DNA of 64,000 nucleotides from the NCBI RefSeq assembly GCF_000002235.5, contig NW_022145610.1, forward strand, positions 34,373,807-34,437,806, in the 5' to 3' direction. Under the pieces are notes generated by a model. It did no database searches, was not told where the DNA came from, and saw nothing but the letters and a program-made list of their open reading frames with translations. This document shows, in pieces, positions 22,871-34,259 of the stretch. The position numbers and the translations under genes were made by a program. Source of the stretch: Strongylocentrotus purpuratus (taxonomy: Eukaryota; Echinodermata; Echinoidea; Camarodonta; Strongylocentrotidae). The number at the start of each line of letters is the position of its first letter. Position 1 is the first letter of the stretch.

Positions 22871-23993
22871 CTACCAACGACAACAAAAACAAAACAAAAA
22901 GGTGTCTCTCCCCCCCCCCCCCCCCCCCCTCCCCACCTCCCACTTCCCCTGATTTCGCTCTTAGTTATGTCATTGTGCCTTGTTTGAAATAATTAGTTTA
23001 TTTTCAGGATTTTATGCCACTCCTTAGTTTTATGTTGGTGAGAATTCTGGATCCAACCCTACATATGACATGGATATTTCTTTTCTAAAGGACATGAACA
23101 AAGTTATAAACAGATAACTTTGCATGCATTATGATATTAGCAGGAACCTTACTAAGTTTCTGTTTTCTTTTAATTGTAGATGCTATGGAACAAAGAAGCA
23201 GATAATGATCACAGAAGTGCAACAAAGAGCACCAGGACCTGATCAACAAATGTATCTAATCAGGAACAGGACACCTAAGACCTAAGTTGAACTTTGGCAA
23301 GGTATGTTTGTATGAAGTTCGAAAATATTCAGGCTGTATATAAATAAGCCCATGCGAACACCACACTCGACTTGGACTATACAAAGATTTGGGGACTGTC
23401 ATCTTGTGTTGCATTATATCTTGTAATTCTCAATTATTCTCTAGCTTTTTATTTAGGTGACAAACTATGGTGTTGCTACAGTTTATTCTCTCAGCATATT
23501 AAAAGATGTACTCAAAGGTACTTTTCCTAAATATTACATTATATCTAACAAACTTTTGTTCACAAAAGTCTAGCAAATAATAACTTAAAATAAATTGGAA
23601 ATTACTTTTAAAATAATTGGAAATACATTTAAACCTTTACTCTTTTCTTCAAAAAGGCCCTATCAGATAGACATAAGTTTATCATTTTTTAATAAAATTA
23701 AAATGCAACACCACTTGTAATCTTTAGTATTAGTTCATCTTCGTGAAAGGCTACAACGCCTTTTGAAGATTACCAGAAGAATAAGAAGAAGATATATCGA
23801 GGATCATGAAAGTAATCATATCTTCTTTTAAATGCGTGTACATGGAATATAGTTTTTTGATATTTAATCTTAAGTCAAGTTCTGACAAAAATATTAGGGA
23901 TGCTGTACTGGATAGTAAAATGGAAGGGGGGGGGGTTATAAAATTATGTAGTTCAATAGTAATACTGTAGTAATATAATTATACACTGTCGCT

Positions 23994-24152
23994 CATAAAG
24001 TTGGAATATTTTTGTTTGACCCTAATTTATGGAATTATTTTAAATATAATTTAAAAATAATAGATCTAGATAATAATATACATTCTCAGATCTTATTTTT
24101 AAATTATTTAAAATAATTCCATAAATTGGGGTAAAACAAAAATATTCCAACT
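23994..24152. mobile_element. Mariner-type MITE, one end worn
   Basis: It starts after a TA with CACTGTCGCTCATAAAGTTG. Inverted arms AGTTGGAATATTTTTGTTT and ATAATTCCATAAATT are mirrored at 24105-24152. The right copy of the outermost 20 bases is missing, so no TA target duplication can be shown there. The style resembles Tc1/mariner ends. Confidence 0.6.
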
Positions 24153-25310
24153 AATAGTAACAATAATGACAATGATCATGATAATAGTAGTAATATAATG
24201 ATGATACAGATAGTAGTAAAAACAACAACAATAATGTCCAATGTAAGATAAAGTACTCATAAAACTCAGTATATACCTGTTCTTTACATAATAAAATAGC
24301 ATGTTGATATTATTGAATATTTTTTTCAAAATCTACAGTAACTTTTACAACTGAAAATTTGAATTCAAGAGACAGCCACCCCCCCCCCCCCCCCATCCAT
24401 TTGCCATCCTTTTGTTGATGTCATGTTTGGATTTAAAAAGATCTTTATAGAAACAAAAAAATAAAAAAAAATAAATGAGTTCATAAATGTTAATAAATTA
24501 GTTGATACTGCTTAATTCTGTTCTTTTCATTTTCTTATTTTGTGAAATATATGTGATGATGCTGGTGATTATGATGATGTAGGCACTCTGTAATGATAAT
24601 GCTGTATGACTGAGGTGAGATGGGGTCTGATGCAGTCTTGTGTAGAATTGAGTATGGTGTTCGACCTTTTGATGTTTGTTTATATCTGGTATCAGCGAGA
24701 TAGATTTAACCATCTTTCCTAATGAGAGAAAGTGGAAATGTAACAAGAGAGTGGGCAAGACTAATGTATAAATACAGTATAAAAAATGGTTTACAATAAA
24801 GATGGGGGGGGTTAAATAAAGAATAAGTCAATGCCAAAATGATGAAAGCATATAGGTAATTGGGTGTGGATGGGGGAGGGAGGTTAATAGAGCCTATGGA
24901 AATGTCAATATTGGAAGGGTCCCTGTATTGAAAATGTTACTGTTGGGGGGGGGGGGGGCAAATTTCCCCAAAATCAGTGACGACGAATGCAAAAATTTAA
25001 ATTCATTGGGGATGGGGCACAATATGAAGAACATTGAAGTCGAGGTGAGAATGATTCATTATTTGGACACTTAAAATATTAATATATCACTTGTTAAGTC
25101 GGCTAAATGATCAGTGCAGTTTTTCTGATTTAAAAACTATTTAAGTTAATAAACAAACAAAAAAAAGGGTAAAAAATGAATTGAGGTACAACAGTGAAAT
25201 GGGGTCATTATTTTTGCCTTTTAACTGAACTGAATTTTTTAAAATGTACTTTCCATCCTGGTGACAGTGAAGTTTGTGGCCCTAACTAAGTCAACCATTA
25301 AAATTTTATT

Positions 25311-25311
<1 letters not shown>

Positions 25312-25341
<30 letters not shown>
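25312..25341. repeat. Homopolymer C(30)
   Basis: An uninterrupted run of 30 C, followed by CACCACACACACC. Shorter C or G runs of 12-25 occur at least 25 times in the window. Confidence 0.95.
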
Positions 25342-25589
25342 ACCACACACACCTCCACAACTCTGCATGACCTTTGTTCTACATTTATCCGGCCCAATTA
25401 TAGCCTTTAGTCAAGGCACTCGTGCTGTATTTCCCTAAACGCGCCTGAATACATAGACTAATCGCGCGACGACTGTGATCTGTGGGACGAGGTGCGTCAG
25501 CAGCTCGGCCTTTACTAACTGAGTGGTTGTTGTAGTTTATTTCTTTTGTTTTGTATTATATTTCCGCTCCCGAATCAGGAGATAATTAG

Positions 25590-26105
25590 ATGCAAAGTAT
25601 CTTACCCAGAAAACCGGCCAAACCGCCCCTTCCAATCCGACGCACCAATCAGAGTAGACGATTCGAGAAAACTTCATGCATATTCATTATCAACATGTAT
25701 AATCATAAATACATTTTTGAGCGGTTACAGAACGACGAAGGAGATCTCTTATCAAAGAGCCTTGAATATGCGGTCGAAAGGTTGAAATTATCATCTTTTA
25801 AGGAGTTACAATCAAAAGCTATAAAATCAGCAGTGAAAGGGGAAGATGTATTTGTTAATCTTCCAACGGGTTATGGCAAATCTGCGATTTTCAAGCCATT
25901 TCACTGTGCAAGGACTTCTTTGTGCGGACGACCACAGTCGCTGCCAGCACACCATCCCCATCGGCGTCTACTCCCGAAGCTGCCCAGAGTTCGGGGCCGG
26001 GAGGTACTACTCACACCGCACTGCACTGTCCATTGAAGTTATCGTTTCACCTCTTATTTCTTTAATGAAGGAATGTGAACCAAACTTGTCACACACAATA
26101 AAATG
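25590..26105 (+). pseudogene. RecQ-like helicase N-terminal fragment, interrupted
   Basis: An ATG-initiated frame (25590; a second ATG at 25695) contains AVERLKLSSFKELQSKAIKS, then VFVNLPTGYGKSAIF. That is the pattern of RecQ-family helicases: a helix with 'F+xxQxxAI' followed by Walker A motif I (PTGYGKS). About 110 bp later, in another frame, comes EVIVSPLISLMKEC, which matches RecQ motif Ia. The 110 bp between (about 25905-26030) are markedly GC-rich, unlike the neighbours, and shift the frame. A stop follows at about 26104, and motifs II-VI are absent. RecQ-like helicases of this type are often multicopy or transposon-associated in marine invertebrates. I read it as a broken copy, although a 5' exon of a longer gene is possible. 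Confidence 0.65.
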
Positions 26106-27799
26106 ATATATTCAGTATAAGAAATAGCTAGGAAAACTCTTGCACAGGAACCATGCAGAATGTACTGCATAGAAGATATCTACCCTTTTTTGCACATCTA
26201 TTACATTATAGACCTAAGCAGAATTACCAGAATTTGATGTCCTTTTCATTATTTTAATTCACTTGCATGCAGCTAGCTCAGCAGCTAGCCCTGCAAATTC
26301 AAAGCTCCATGAACGCATCGTTTTCACACGTACACAGATTCGAGTGTTTACAATAACAATTCCGACCAGCTGATCGTGCGAACCACTATGCGTAGGTTAA
26401 AATGAAAAACAAGGGAACAAAATTTTACTATAAATCTACTAAAGTAGCAAAATAATAAATACCCTAGTCAATAAGTAGAATATTGTTTTTGATAAATTCA
26501 TATTTTATTCGAAATTGAACTAGATATTATTTTTTTTTTTAGTACATTTGAATACCGATTCCCCCACAATTTCATGGACGAAGCCATTTTAAACACCGCG
26601 CGGTTAAAACAATTAGGATTGGCCACGATCATCACTAGCTGCTGTATATGTAAGACCCTCATGCATATGCACAAATGATGAGCTCCGCAATTTAGCAAAG
26701 GCCAAGCCGCTGAAGCGGCTCGGTCCAGCGATCACTGCTGTAAATCCACACTGCGTTAGTCTATTTTCAGACCCTGCTCGGCAGACAAGCAGCGCGCGAG
26801 GCCTTGTCCAAAGGCTAGCCCAATTAAGGATTATGTCGATATAGTAACGCATGCGCATTGTCTTTTTTTCATTGCGATAATATGCTAATAGTGGAAAAGA
26901 GTCATGAATATTCAAAATTTTAATTTAAATATTTTGCGCGCTACGCGCAGTCCAAAATCCCCATTTCGCTGGTGCACTAAAAATTTGTCGTCTTCATAGG
27001 CTAATACATGAAAAGTGGAAGCAGTGTGCACTTTTGACCCTCCAAAATCTCCCCATGGCTAGACGGATGCAGAAGCGGAGTTGAACTAATATACTAAGTT
27101 ATATCTCTATGGTAGCGTATGAACATGAATAAACATGATTATGACGTCATGATACGTCATCTGCATTGCTCAAATTGCGCTGTGCACTGCACTGCGGTTC
27201 AGTAGCTTTGTAGCAGTCCTATGTATTTACTGAAATATGTTTCCTTGTCTAGAAGTAATTTAGTCATTGTTCTTAATCCAGCATTGCACAAGCCTATATA
27301 TCCAAAGATAATATGGAACTGTCAATGACTTCATATTTGAATTTATAGAATTATTGATAGATATGACTATTGATATGTAACCCGTGGCATAGTGGCAGGG
27401 GAAACCACTTTTAAATTATTATGCCAGGGTTCAGGTAATAATAATTATCAAAGGATTGACTGGCTTTACTCACATAGACCACCACACATTCTCACGTCTT
27501 ATTTGGGGTAAGTAGACTTTTAAATAATGGTCGATAGGAAGTATAATTATATTTACTTAATACATGGTCCTTTAAAAATATATAAGTATAACATTCATCA
27601 TCATCAACAACAAATCAAACAGCAAAATATCAATCTCATTTAAATCTACTCACGGTACCGCTACTTAAATCAAGCGAGGGGTGCGCGCGAGAGCTCTCTA
27701 AAAGTTCAACAACGAACTGGATCCGATTCGAAGTGCGATCGTGGTTGTCGTCCTCTGGATGTCCAGTTGCAACTCCCTAGCTACGTCAGTCATGCTTCA
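26106..27799. other. Intergenic, no recognised feature
   Basis: A/T-rich with scattered CpG-containing patches (about 26690-26830). No splice-consistent coding sequence, no clear repeat copy elsewhere in the window. Confidence 0.5.
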
Positions 27800-29057
27800 G
27801 GGCCCGTATTCAATAAACTTCTTAAGCTTGAAATCTAAGTACTTTTTCTTAATTTTGGCTAAGAAAAAATCTTAGCCAAAAATCGTATTCTATAACAGCA
27901 ATGGGGACTTAAGAAATTTGCTTTAAGATTAAGAAGGATTCTTAGATTTTATCTAAGAAAAAGGACTTAAGTAGCATGTCGTATTCTAATACAATCGAGA
28001 TATCTAAGATAAGTAAGAAATCTACCCTATATTTAAGCATACTACGAGGATGCTTAAATGGGGCTTTGGCACCGGCAGCTCAGTGATGCTGCAAGCAACC
28101 GCTTCGGGTTTCGATCAAATGGAATAAAAACAATGCATGCAGCGCGCGCAGCGCGAGCGCAGGTTATCAGTTGACCTATATAACAACGTAAGCTTCGCGT
28201 AATATACAGCGTCGACGGCGCAGCGCGCAGGAGCGCCATAGGCTCTTTGTACTTGTACTAGTATGTTTTGTTTGTACACAACTAAACGAGTAGTAGCATA
28301 AGTATGCATAACACTAAATCATGACATGGCTGTCGTATATAAGAAACCGTCTCTTACTTTATTAGTCTTTGGCGCTAAAGTATGGAAACAGGGAATAATG
28401 TGCAATCGGCATAATATTAGGTGAGACAAAATTTGTTATAGTATGAGTCTGATAAAGGTTACATTTAGCCATTTGATTAATTTTAGGCCATCATAACAGT
28501 AGACGATGTAAAACAATGAAAGGGTAGCTCCAAATCCAATGCTAGCTAGCGCTGGTCGGCCGGCTAGCGACGGCGCTCCCTTCATACTCACAGACCTGCG
28601 GCTGCGACATAATAAGTAAGCCCGGTTGGGCTCCTCGGAGTTGTTTGACAGAAAAGTATAAAAAGCCTACAGTGGATGTTAGATCTAGCCTCAGGTGGTC
28701 TTGACTAGACTGTTTTAGTGTCAGTTGGTCAATCCCGAAATAATTATGTGAGCATCGTTCCTCCCTTACGCTCTCCCATACATGTTAGTGTATAATTTTC
28801 GTGCGGTGCGATTTTTATTTTAACACGCAAATTACATAGGCAAATCGAGTTGCAATTAATTCGCTCGAGTCGACCACATCAACTTTCCCACATGACGTCA
28901 TCGGGTCTAAGAATTTGTCTTATCTTTCGTCTTGGCTAAGACAAACTGCTTTACGTGTTTAGAATACGGCTAAGGCAACTTTCTTAACCTAGACAAATCT
29001 TAGACATTTTCTTAGACTTAAGAAAAATGTCTTAGAAGTTTTATTGAATACGGGCCC
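27800..29057. mobile_element. 1.26-kb TIR element (GGGCCCGTATTC ends)
   Basis: The ends are GGGCCCGTATTCAATAAA at 27800 and its complement at 29040-29057. Each is followed inward by an array of CTTAAG, CTTAGCC and CTAAGAAA words (27820-28010 and 28905-29035) that act as long imperfect subterminal repeats. A second GTATTC-type border lies internally on both sides (27886-27895, 27980-27988; 28960-28970). No transposase seen. Flanks give no convincing target duplication. Superfamily unassigned. Confidence 0.75.
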
Positions 29058-29226
29058 AGCAGATGATTAGGCAATCACCACGTACACCGTCACTGCAACT
29101 TGTTGAATCAATGAAGTTCTGTCATTGACTTATGAAGTTTCGTTCAGCATTCTGTGGCCGTCAACACCCCTTTATATCGACTAGCGAAGAACGATGCTTT
29201 GTAGTTGTATTCTGATTTAGAGTCTA

Positions 29227-30061
29227 ATACCCTTTTCACATCTATTTTTCTTAACCCCGGACTATCCTTAACCCATACTATCCTTAACCCCATACTATTT
29301 TTTTGCTGTTCACATCTATTTTCTTACCCCGGACTATGTGCTTAGCCGGGTTAAGAAATTTCACGCGATTCACACTACGTTCGCCTTAGCCCCGGACTAT
29401 TCGATAGCTCATGAATATTAATGCTTTTGCTACCGCGCAAAGCGTTTTCCCTTTATTATTTTACCGATACAAATCAATTACCCATTTTTCATCCAATTCA
29501 CTTGATAAATTTACCTACGTAAATATGACTGATAATGATAAATGCAATAAAAAATTATGAGCTACATGTTCTTTCACTATTTTTTTAAATCAATTTTATA
29601 ATAAAGATTTTTTCATAATGACCTCTGCCTCGTAAAAGACTAAACGTCAATACAGAGAGCATGCATGCGTAACGTGAACTGCATGCATGCGTAACGTGAA
29701 CTGCATGCATAGCGCGCGATAAATGCAAATTCACGACCACACGACCACGCTGTCTGTGATTGGCTGTTGCTTAGCCCCGCTTCTCCTTAGCCCGGTTCGG
29801 ATTCACACTACGCAGCTTAGCCCACAATTGCCCGGCTAACCCGCAATTGCCCGGCTAACCCTGCTATTTTGCAGGGCCAGATAGTCCCGTACTATTTGTG
29901 GGGTTAGCCCACTTTGGCAAAACGTAATGTGAACAGAAAGCCGGCTAAAATTACCCCGGGTAATTGGTGGGGCTAAGGAAGGAATTGGTGGGGCTAAGAG
30001 CCCCCTTAGCCCCACCTATTTCCCGGGGTTAAGCAATATTTGGTAGATGTGAAAAGGGTAT
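29227..30061. mobile_element. 835-bp TIR element with TA target duplication
   Basis: The termini ATACCCTTTTCACATCTA and its complement are flanked by TA at 29225-29226 and 30062-30063. Subterminal regions carry many copies of CTTAACCCCGG, CCCCGGACTAT or GCCCGGCTAACCC in inverted orientation. A 25-bp tandem (GCATGCATGCGTAACGTGAACT) lies at about 29658-29710. No coding capacity. TA duplication suggests mobilisation by a Tc1/mariner-like or similar TA-targeting transposase. Confidence 0.8.
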
Positions 30062-30439
30062 TAGTGTTGCTCAGTAATCACAATGTTCCCATTCTGATTC
30101 CGCTTCGGAATCTGAGTTCTTAGTTCTGGGCTCTGTCACTATTCTCGGTATTGATTCTCAATCTGACTGATATAGTTCTTCTCAATTCTTCTAAAAGTCT
30201 GAGTTCTACATTTCGATTCTCAACCCGACTCTAACAATTATTCTTGTCAACTCTTCTCCGTCGATTATTCTTCGCCGATCATTCTTCTGAGGAGCTCTCC
30301 TCCTTACACGCACTTATACCACATTTACAATACATGGACCAGTGTAGGACTTTCCTAAAATGTTATTGGACAACAGCAGTGGCGTACCTGGGGTACTCCG
30401 TCAGGGGGGGGGGGGGGCAAGCGACCGAAACAAACAAAA

Positions 30440-31655
30440 AAAGGCGATGCTAATTTTCACTTCTGGCGAGCGAGCGAGCAAAAAAAAATCTTTAAGTAAC
30501 GTTTTGGTATATAAACTGGTATTGTTGCAAGTTGGGGGTGGGAACATTCACTTGTTAGCGACGTTAATTTCATTTCTTTGCAAACGAGTGTAGCGAGCAA
30601 GAAAAAAATCACTTCTTTTTTAATAATTGCCACTTAAACTTGGTTCAATTGTCCCATGCAGTGCGCGGAACAATATTGTGTTTAGGGTGATTTTATACCC
30701 ATTTTAGCTAGCGAGCGAAATACATCTTTCTCTCAATGAATTGCTAGTTAAAATTTGTTTCATTGTTGCAGGTAGGGGGCGGGCACAATCATGTTTAAGG
30801 CAATGTCAATCCCATTTTGGCGGGCAGGCAACCCCCTACATTTCTCTTTTTAATGATATTGTAGCAGGTTAGTGGTGGGCACATAATTCCACGAGCTAGC
30901 GAGCGTAGCGAGCGAAAAAAAAATCACTTCTCTTTTATAGGGAAAATATGGTACATAAAACTTGGGTTCATTGTTCCATGTCAGGGACGTGATTATTAAA
31001 AGCGGTGTTATTTCTATTTTTGCGAGCGAGCGTAGCGAGCAAGCAAAAAAAATCACTTCTCTTTTATAGGGAAATATGGTATTTAAACTTGGGTTCATTG
31101 TTCCATGTCAGGGACGTGATTATTAAAAGCGGTGTTATTTCTATTTTGGCGAGCGAGCAAAATTTTTGTAATGATAATTGGTTCATAAATTTCAGATTTT
31201 TTTGTGTTTTTTTGTTTTGTTTTGCAGGGCAGGGCTTACACAACCATGTCTAAGGTGATGTTAATTCCGTTTTGGCGAGCACGAGCACACCAAAACTTCT
31301 TTGAATAACGTTTGGTACATAATTATTAACTGGTTGTTGCAGGTTGGGGCGGACACGTTAGCGGTGGCAACTCCATTTTGGCGAGCGAGCATAGCGAGCA
31401 AGCAAAACAAAAAATTCTCTTTTAATAGAAATTAATAAATAAACTTGTTTTTATTGGGGCAGGTCAGGATGGACGCAATCGCGTTTAACGCGATTCAATT
31501 CCTTTTTGGCGAGAGGGCGAAAAACTCTTCCACTTTTAATGATATTGTTGCAGGTCAAGGGTGGGCACAATTGTTTCCAAAGCAATGTCTATTCATTTTA
31601 TTTGCGAGCGAGTGTAGCGAGCTAGAAAAATGAAATAGTCTCTTTTAGCAACATT
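30440..31655. repeat. Degenerate ~130-bp tandem units with GCGAGCGAGC
   Basis: The unit pattern is: TTGTTGCAGGTnGGGGnGGGCAC, AATnnCnnTTTTGGCGAGCGAGC, GTAGCGAGCAAAAAAAATC, ACTTCTCTTTTATAGGG, then a TGGTnnATAAACTTGG-like link. Eight to ten units can be followed, and the array resumes at 33128-33330 after the nested foldback element. Two adjacent units (30920-31010 and 31050-31145) are almost identical. Confidence 0.8.
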
Positions 31656-31855
31656 TACATATACAGTGCGTCCCAGAAAAAACGAAACCGAGAAGTATCG
31701 ATGTTCTATCATAACTTAATCACAACTATAATTAATGAATGATACATATTTGGAAAGCTTAGAGTCTCCTCTTTCATGTGATGCTACTCAGATGATGCAT
31801 ATTTCACGCATGAGTGATTAAAAGCAATTTGAAGGAAGGAAACCAACAATTGCTC

Positions 31856-32450
31856 CGATTGTCTCATTTTCGCTCGCGTGAACATTGCCAGCACAAACCA
31901 CTGACCTCTACCTCCTACACGGATCATCGCACATTCCCATTCACTATACGTTACGTACTAAAAGGCTGTATTGTCTGACCGTTCATGAATATTCATGTTT
32001 TTGCTAAACTCGGCAAAATGTTTGCTTTTACTAAATGGAAAAATTACGGTGGGGGGTTGGATGAAATGGACAAAACGAAATAGGCAGAAGTGATCTATGA
32101 TAATTCATGCTTTTTATGTTTCGTGTGCTCGACCTATAATCTTCAAATCGCTTGGTAAACTGAGTCCAAAGTTAGACTTGTTTCACATGTGTTTTATAGG
32201 CAATGACGAGCTTGCAACCTATTTTGAAAAATTACGGTGGGTGAACTTTCAAAAGTCAATTAGACATGAGGGCTCCAATGAAAGAGCTAGTGATAACGTA
32301 CGTCGGGGTGGATGTGCTTTTCGTTTAAACAAAAAATGAATTTTTAACGATTTTTTTAAAAAAACGTCCATAGGCTAACATGTTAGGCTGCTGAATCTGA
32401 CCATGCTCTGACGATAGGGGCGTTGTGAAATGAGACTAAACGGAGCCATA
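31856..32450. mobile_element. Insert within the left arm of the foldback element
   Basis: The insert is defined by comparison with the intact right arm, which reads straight through. Near its ends GCTCCGATTGTCTCATTTT (about 31853-31872) and GAAATGAGACTAAACGGAGC (about 32428-32447) form an imperfect inverted pair, so it may itself be a MITE. It contains AAAATTACGGTGGG twice (about 32038, 32227). Ends are placed to within about 10 bp. Confidence 0.6.
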
Positions 32451-32662
32451 TGAAAGACATTTGGCGGGCTGTATCTAGATTTCGAGAAAAAATTCACATT
32501 TCTAGAAAGTTGAGTTTCTGCCCTTTTATATGACACCTCAATCAGGAAAATGAGCGAGGAATGACAAAGTTCTGTTTGTTTAAAGTAGTGCTTGCATTTC
32601 CATAATTTTATTAAACGAATTCGTTTTCACTGGCTGCCTGCCGTATCAATAAACGAAATTAA

Positions 32663-32754
32663 CAAAAGACTTAACTCCGTTTCATTGACAATCAGCCGTA
32701 GACGAGAGTCTTCATGCATGGCTGATTGTCAACGAAACGGAGTTAAGTCTTTTG
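32663..32754. repeat. 35-bp hairpin at the foldback centre
   Basis: CAAAAGACTTAACTCCGTTT... (32663-32697) pairs with 32720-32754 with a single mismatch around a 22-nt loop. Confidence 0.9.
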
Positions 32755-33577
32755 TCAAATCTGCTTTTTGCTACGGCAAGCACCCAGATAAAATTATGAA
32801 CATGTAAGGGCTACTTTAAACAAACAGAACTTTGTTATTCCTCGCTCATTTTTCCTGATTGAGGTGTCATATGAAAGGGCAGAAACACAACTTTCTAGAA
32901 ATGTGAATTTTTCTTCGAAATTCAGATACCGCCCGCCAAATGTCTTTTTGGTTTCCTTCCTTCAAATTGCTTTTAATCATGCGTGAAATATGCATCATCG
33001 GAGTAGCATCAACTGAAAGAGGAGACTCTAAGCTTTCCAAATATGTATCATTCATTCATTATGGTTGTGATTAAGTTATGATAAAACATCGATACTTCTC
33101 GGTTTCGCTTTTTCTGGGACGCACTGTATTGTGTGTTATTGTTGCCATGGTTGCAGGTCGGGGCAGGCACAATTGTATTCTAGGCAATACTAATCCTTTT
33201 CTTTTTTCAGGGGGACGAGCAAGTGAAAACATTTAATACAAAATAGGCTAGCAAGCAGTTCGCGCCAGCGAAGAGTTTCGAATTTGTTATATCACTTATA
33301 TTTTCCTATTTTCATTTGTTTTAATTTTTCAGGGCCGTATGCGGAATATTTTTCTGGTGGGGGAGGGGAAAGATGCGTTAAAAGTTTTCGAAGAATCTCA
33401 AAAGCAAAAGGAGTGAAGGGAGTTCGAGCGACCGAACTGGTCAAGAGGGTACTTTTGCATTTTCAAAAGTAGAATTGAAGGATTTGGTATAGGCCTACAC
33501 TACATTTTCAGGAAAAAAACTGTACGTTTTCAAAATATCTGGGGTCAACTGCCCCCCCCCCCCCTGGTGCGTACGAC

Positions 33578-33778
33578 CATGGTCTTTTTTTTTTTTAAAT
33601 TCCCCATTTTTATTCGTTTCCTTTTCTTTTCCCTTTTTCTTTCTTTTCTCTTCTTCTTCCTTTTTTCTTTCCTTTTTTTCCTTTTTCTCTTTCTTTCCTT
33701 TTTTCTTCCCTTTTCCTTTTTTCTTTTTCTTTCCTTTCCTTTCTTTTCTTTTCTTTCCCCTTTTTCTTTTCCCCCCCC
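33578..33778. repeat. 200-bp polypyrimidine tract
   Basis: Almost uninterrupted T/C (TTTTCTTTCCTTTT-type) ending in a C run. It produces lysine/glutamate-rich and phenylalanine-rich artefact frames. A tract of this kind can form triplex DNA. Confidence 0.9.
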
Positions 33779-34051
33779 TGGAGCCCGTCAGGGGGGGGGC
33801 ACTCTGCCCCCTGCCCCCCATAGGTACGCCAGTGGGCAACAGTTTGAGAAAGTGGGAAGGGTCATACAATATTAAATTCCCATTGGTCAACAGGTCCACT
33901 TCCTTTCATGTTCCCCCCGAACTTGAATTCAGGGAAACCCTACCAGTCCTACAGTATAGCCCGAAACATGACTCATAACTTTGATGGATTAGGCCATTTG
34001 ACCAGTCTGTATTCCTGGCCGAAACCAAAACAATAATAAAATGGTCAAGGG

Positions 34052-34093
34052 TGTATTCCTCTTTTGTTATGTACATAACAAAAGAGGAATACA
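34052..34093. repeat. 42-bp perfect palindrome without spacer
   Basis: TGTATTCCTCTTTTGTTATG then TACATAACAAAAGAGG... is fully self-complementary from 34052 to 34093. A 12-bp inverted pair TGGTCAAGGGTG sits at 34042 and about 34190, suggesting it is part of a larger foldback. Confidence 0.9.
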
Positions 34094-34259
34094 GCCATAT
34101 AATGATACTGAGAATCATGACGCCTACTACTTTGAAAACATTGAGAATGGCTGTGTAGAAAGACATATTGCCCCCAGGGGTAACATAAACTCACCCTTGA
34201 CCACACGAAATTTGAAAGGAAATGGACATGAGAAAAGCACCTAACTAGGAATAACAAGC

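Larger units (their letters stand above)
31664..33126. mobile_element. Mariner-type foldback element nested in the hAT element
   Basis: The ends CAGTGCGTCCCAGAAAAA and its complement are flanked by TA (31662-31663, 33127-33128). The inverted repeats are very long. The left arm, 31664-31855 continued at about 32450-32600, mirrors the right arm 32805-33126. The left arm is split by an insert of about 595 bp. The centre has a 35-bp hairpin. The terminal sequence and TA target are typical of mariner/Tc1-derived elements. No transposase frame seen. Confidence 0.8.
30377..33834. mobile_element. 3.46-kb hAT-type element, non-coding, with nested insert
   Basis: The ends are CAGTGGCGTACC at 30377 and GGTACGCCAGTG finishing at 33834. 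The flanking 8-mers are GACAACAG (30369-30376) and GGCAACAG (33835-33842), a 7/8 match as expected for an old hAT target duplication. The interior is an array of degenerate GCGAGCGAGCGTAGCGAGC units, a foldback element (31664-33126), and a pyrimidine tract. No hAT transposase is recognisable, so it would depend on another copy for movement. Confidence 0.8.

Noticed and set aside
23180..23301. Internal coding exon (ATTGTAG before, GTATGT after)
   Set aside because: Splice sites look good, but all three frames stop early and no partner exon or family match is seen.
27360..27430. tRNA-like segment GTGGCATAGTGGCAGG ... CCAGGGTTCAGG
   Set aside because: Only a vague A/B-box resemblance; no fold and no second copy.
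33495..33899. Lysine/glutamate-rich minus frame and phenylalanine-rich plus frame
   Set aside because: Translation of the polypyrimidine tract inside the hAT-type element.
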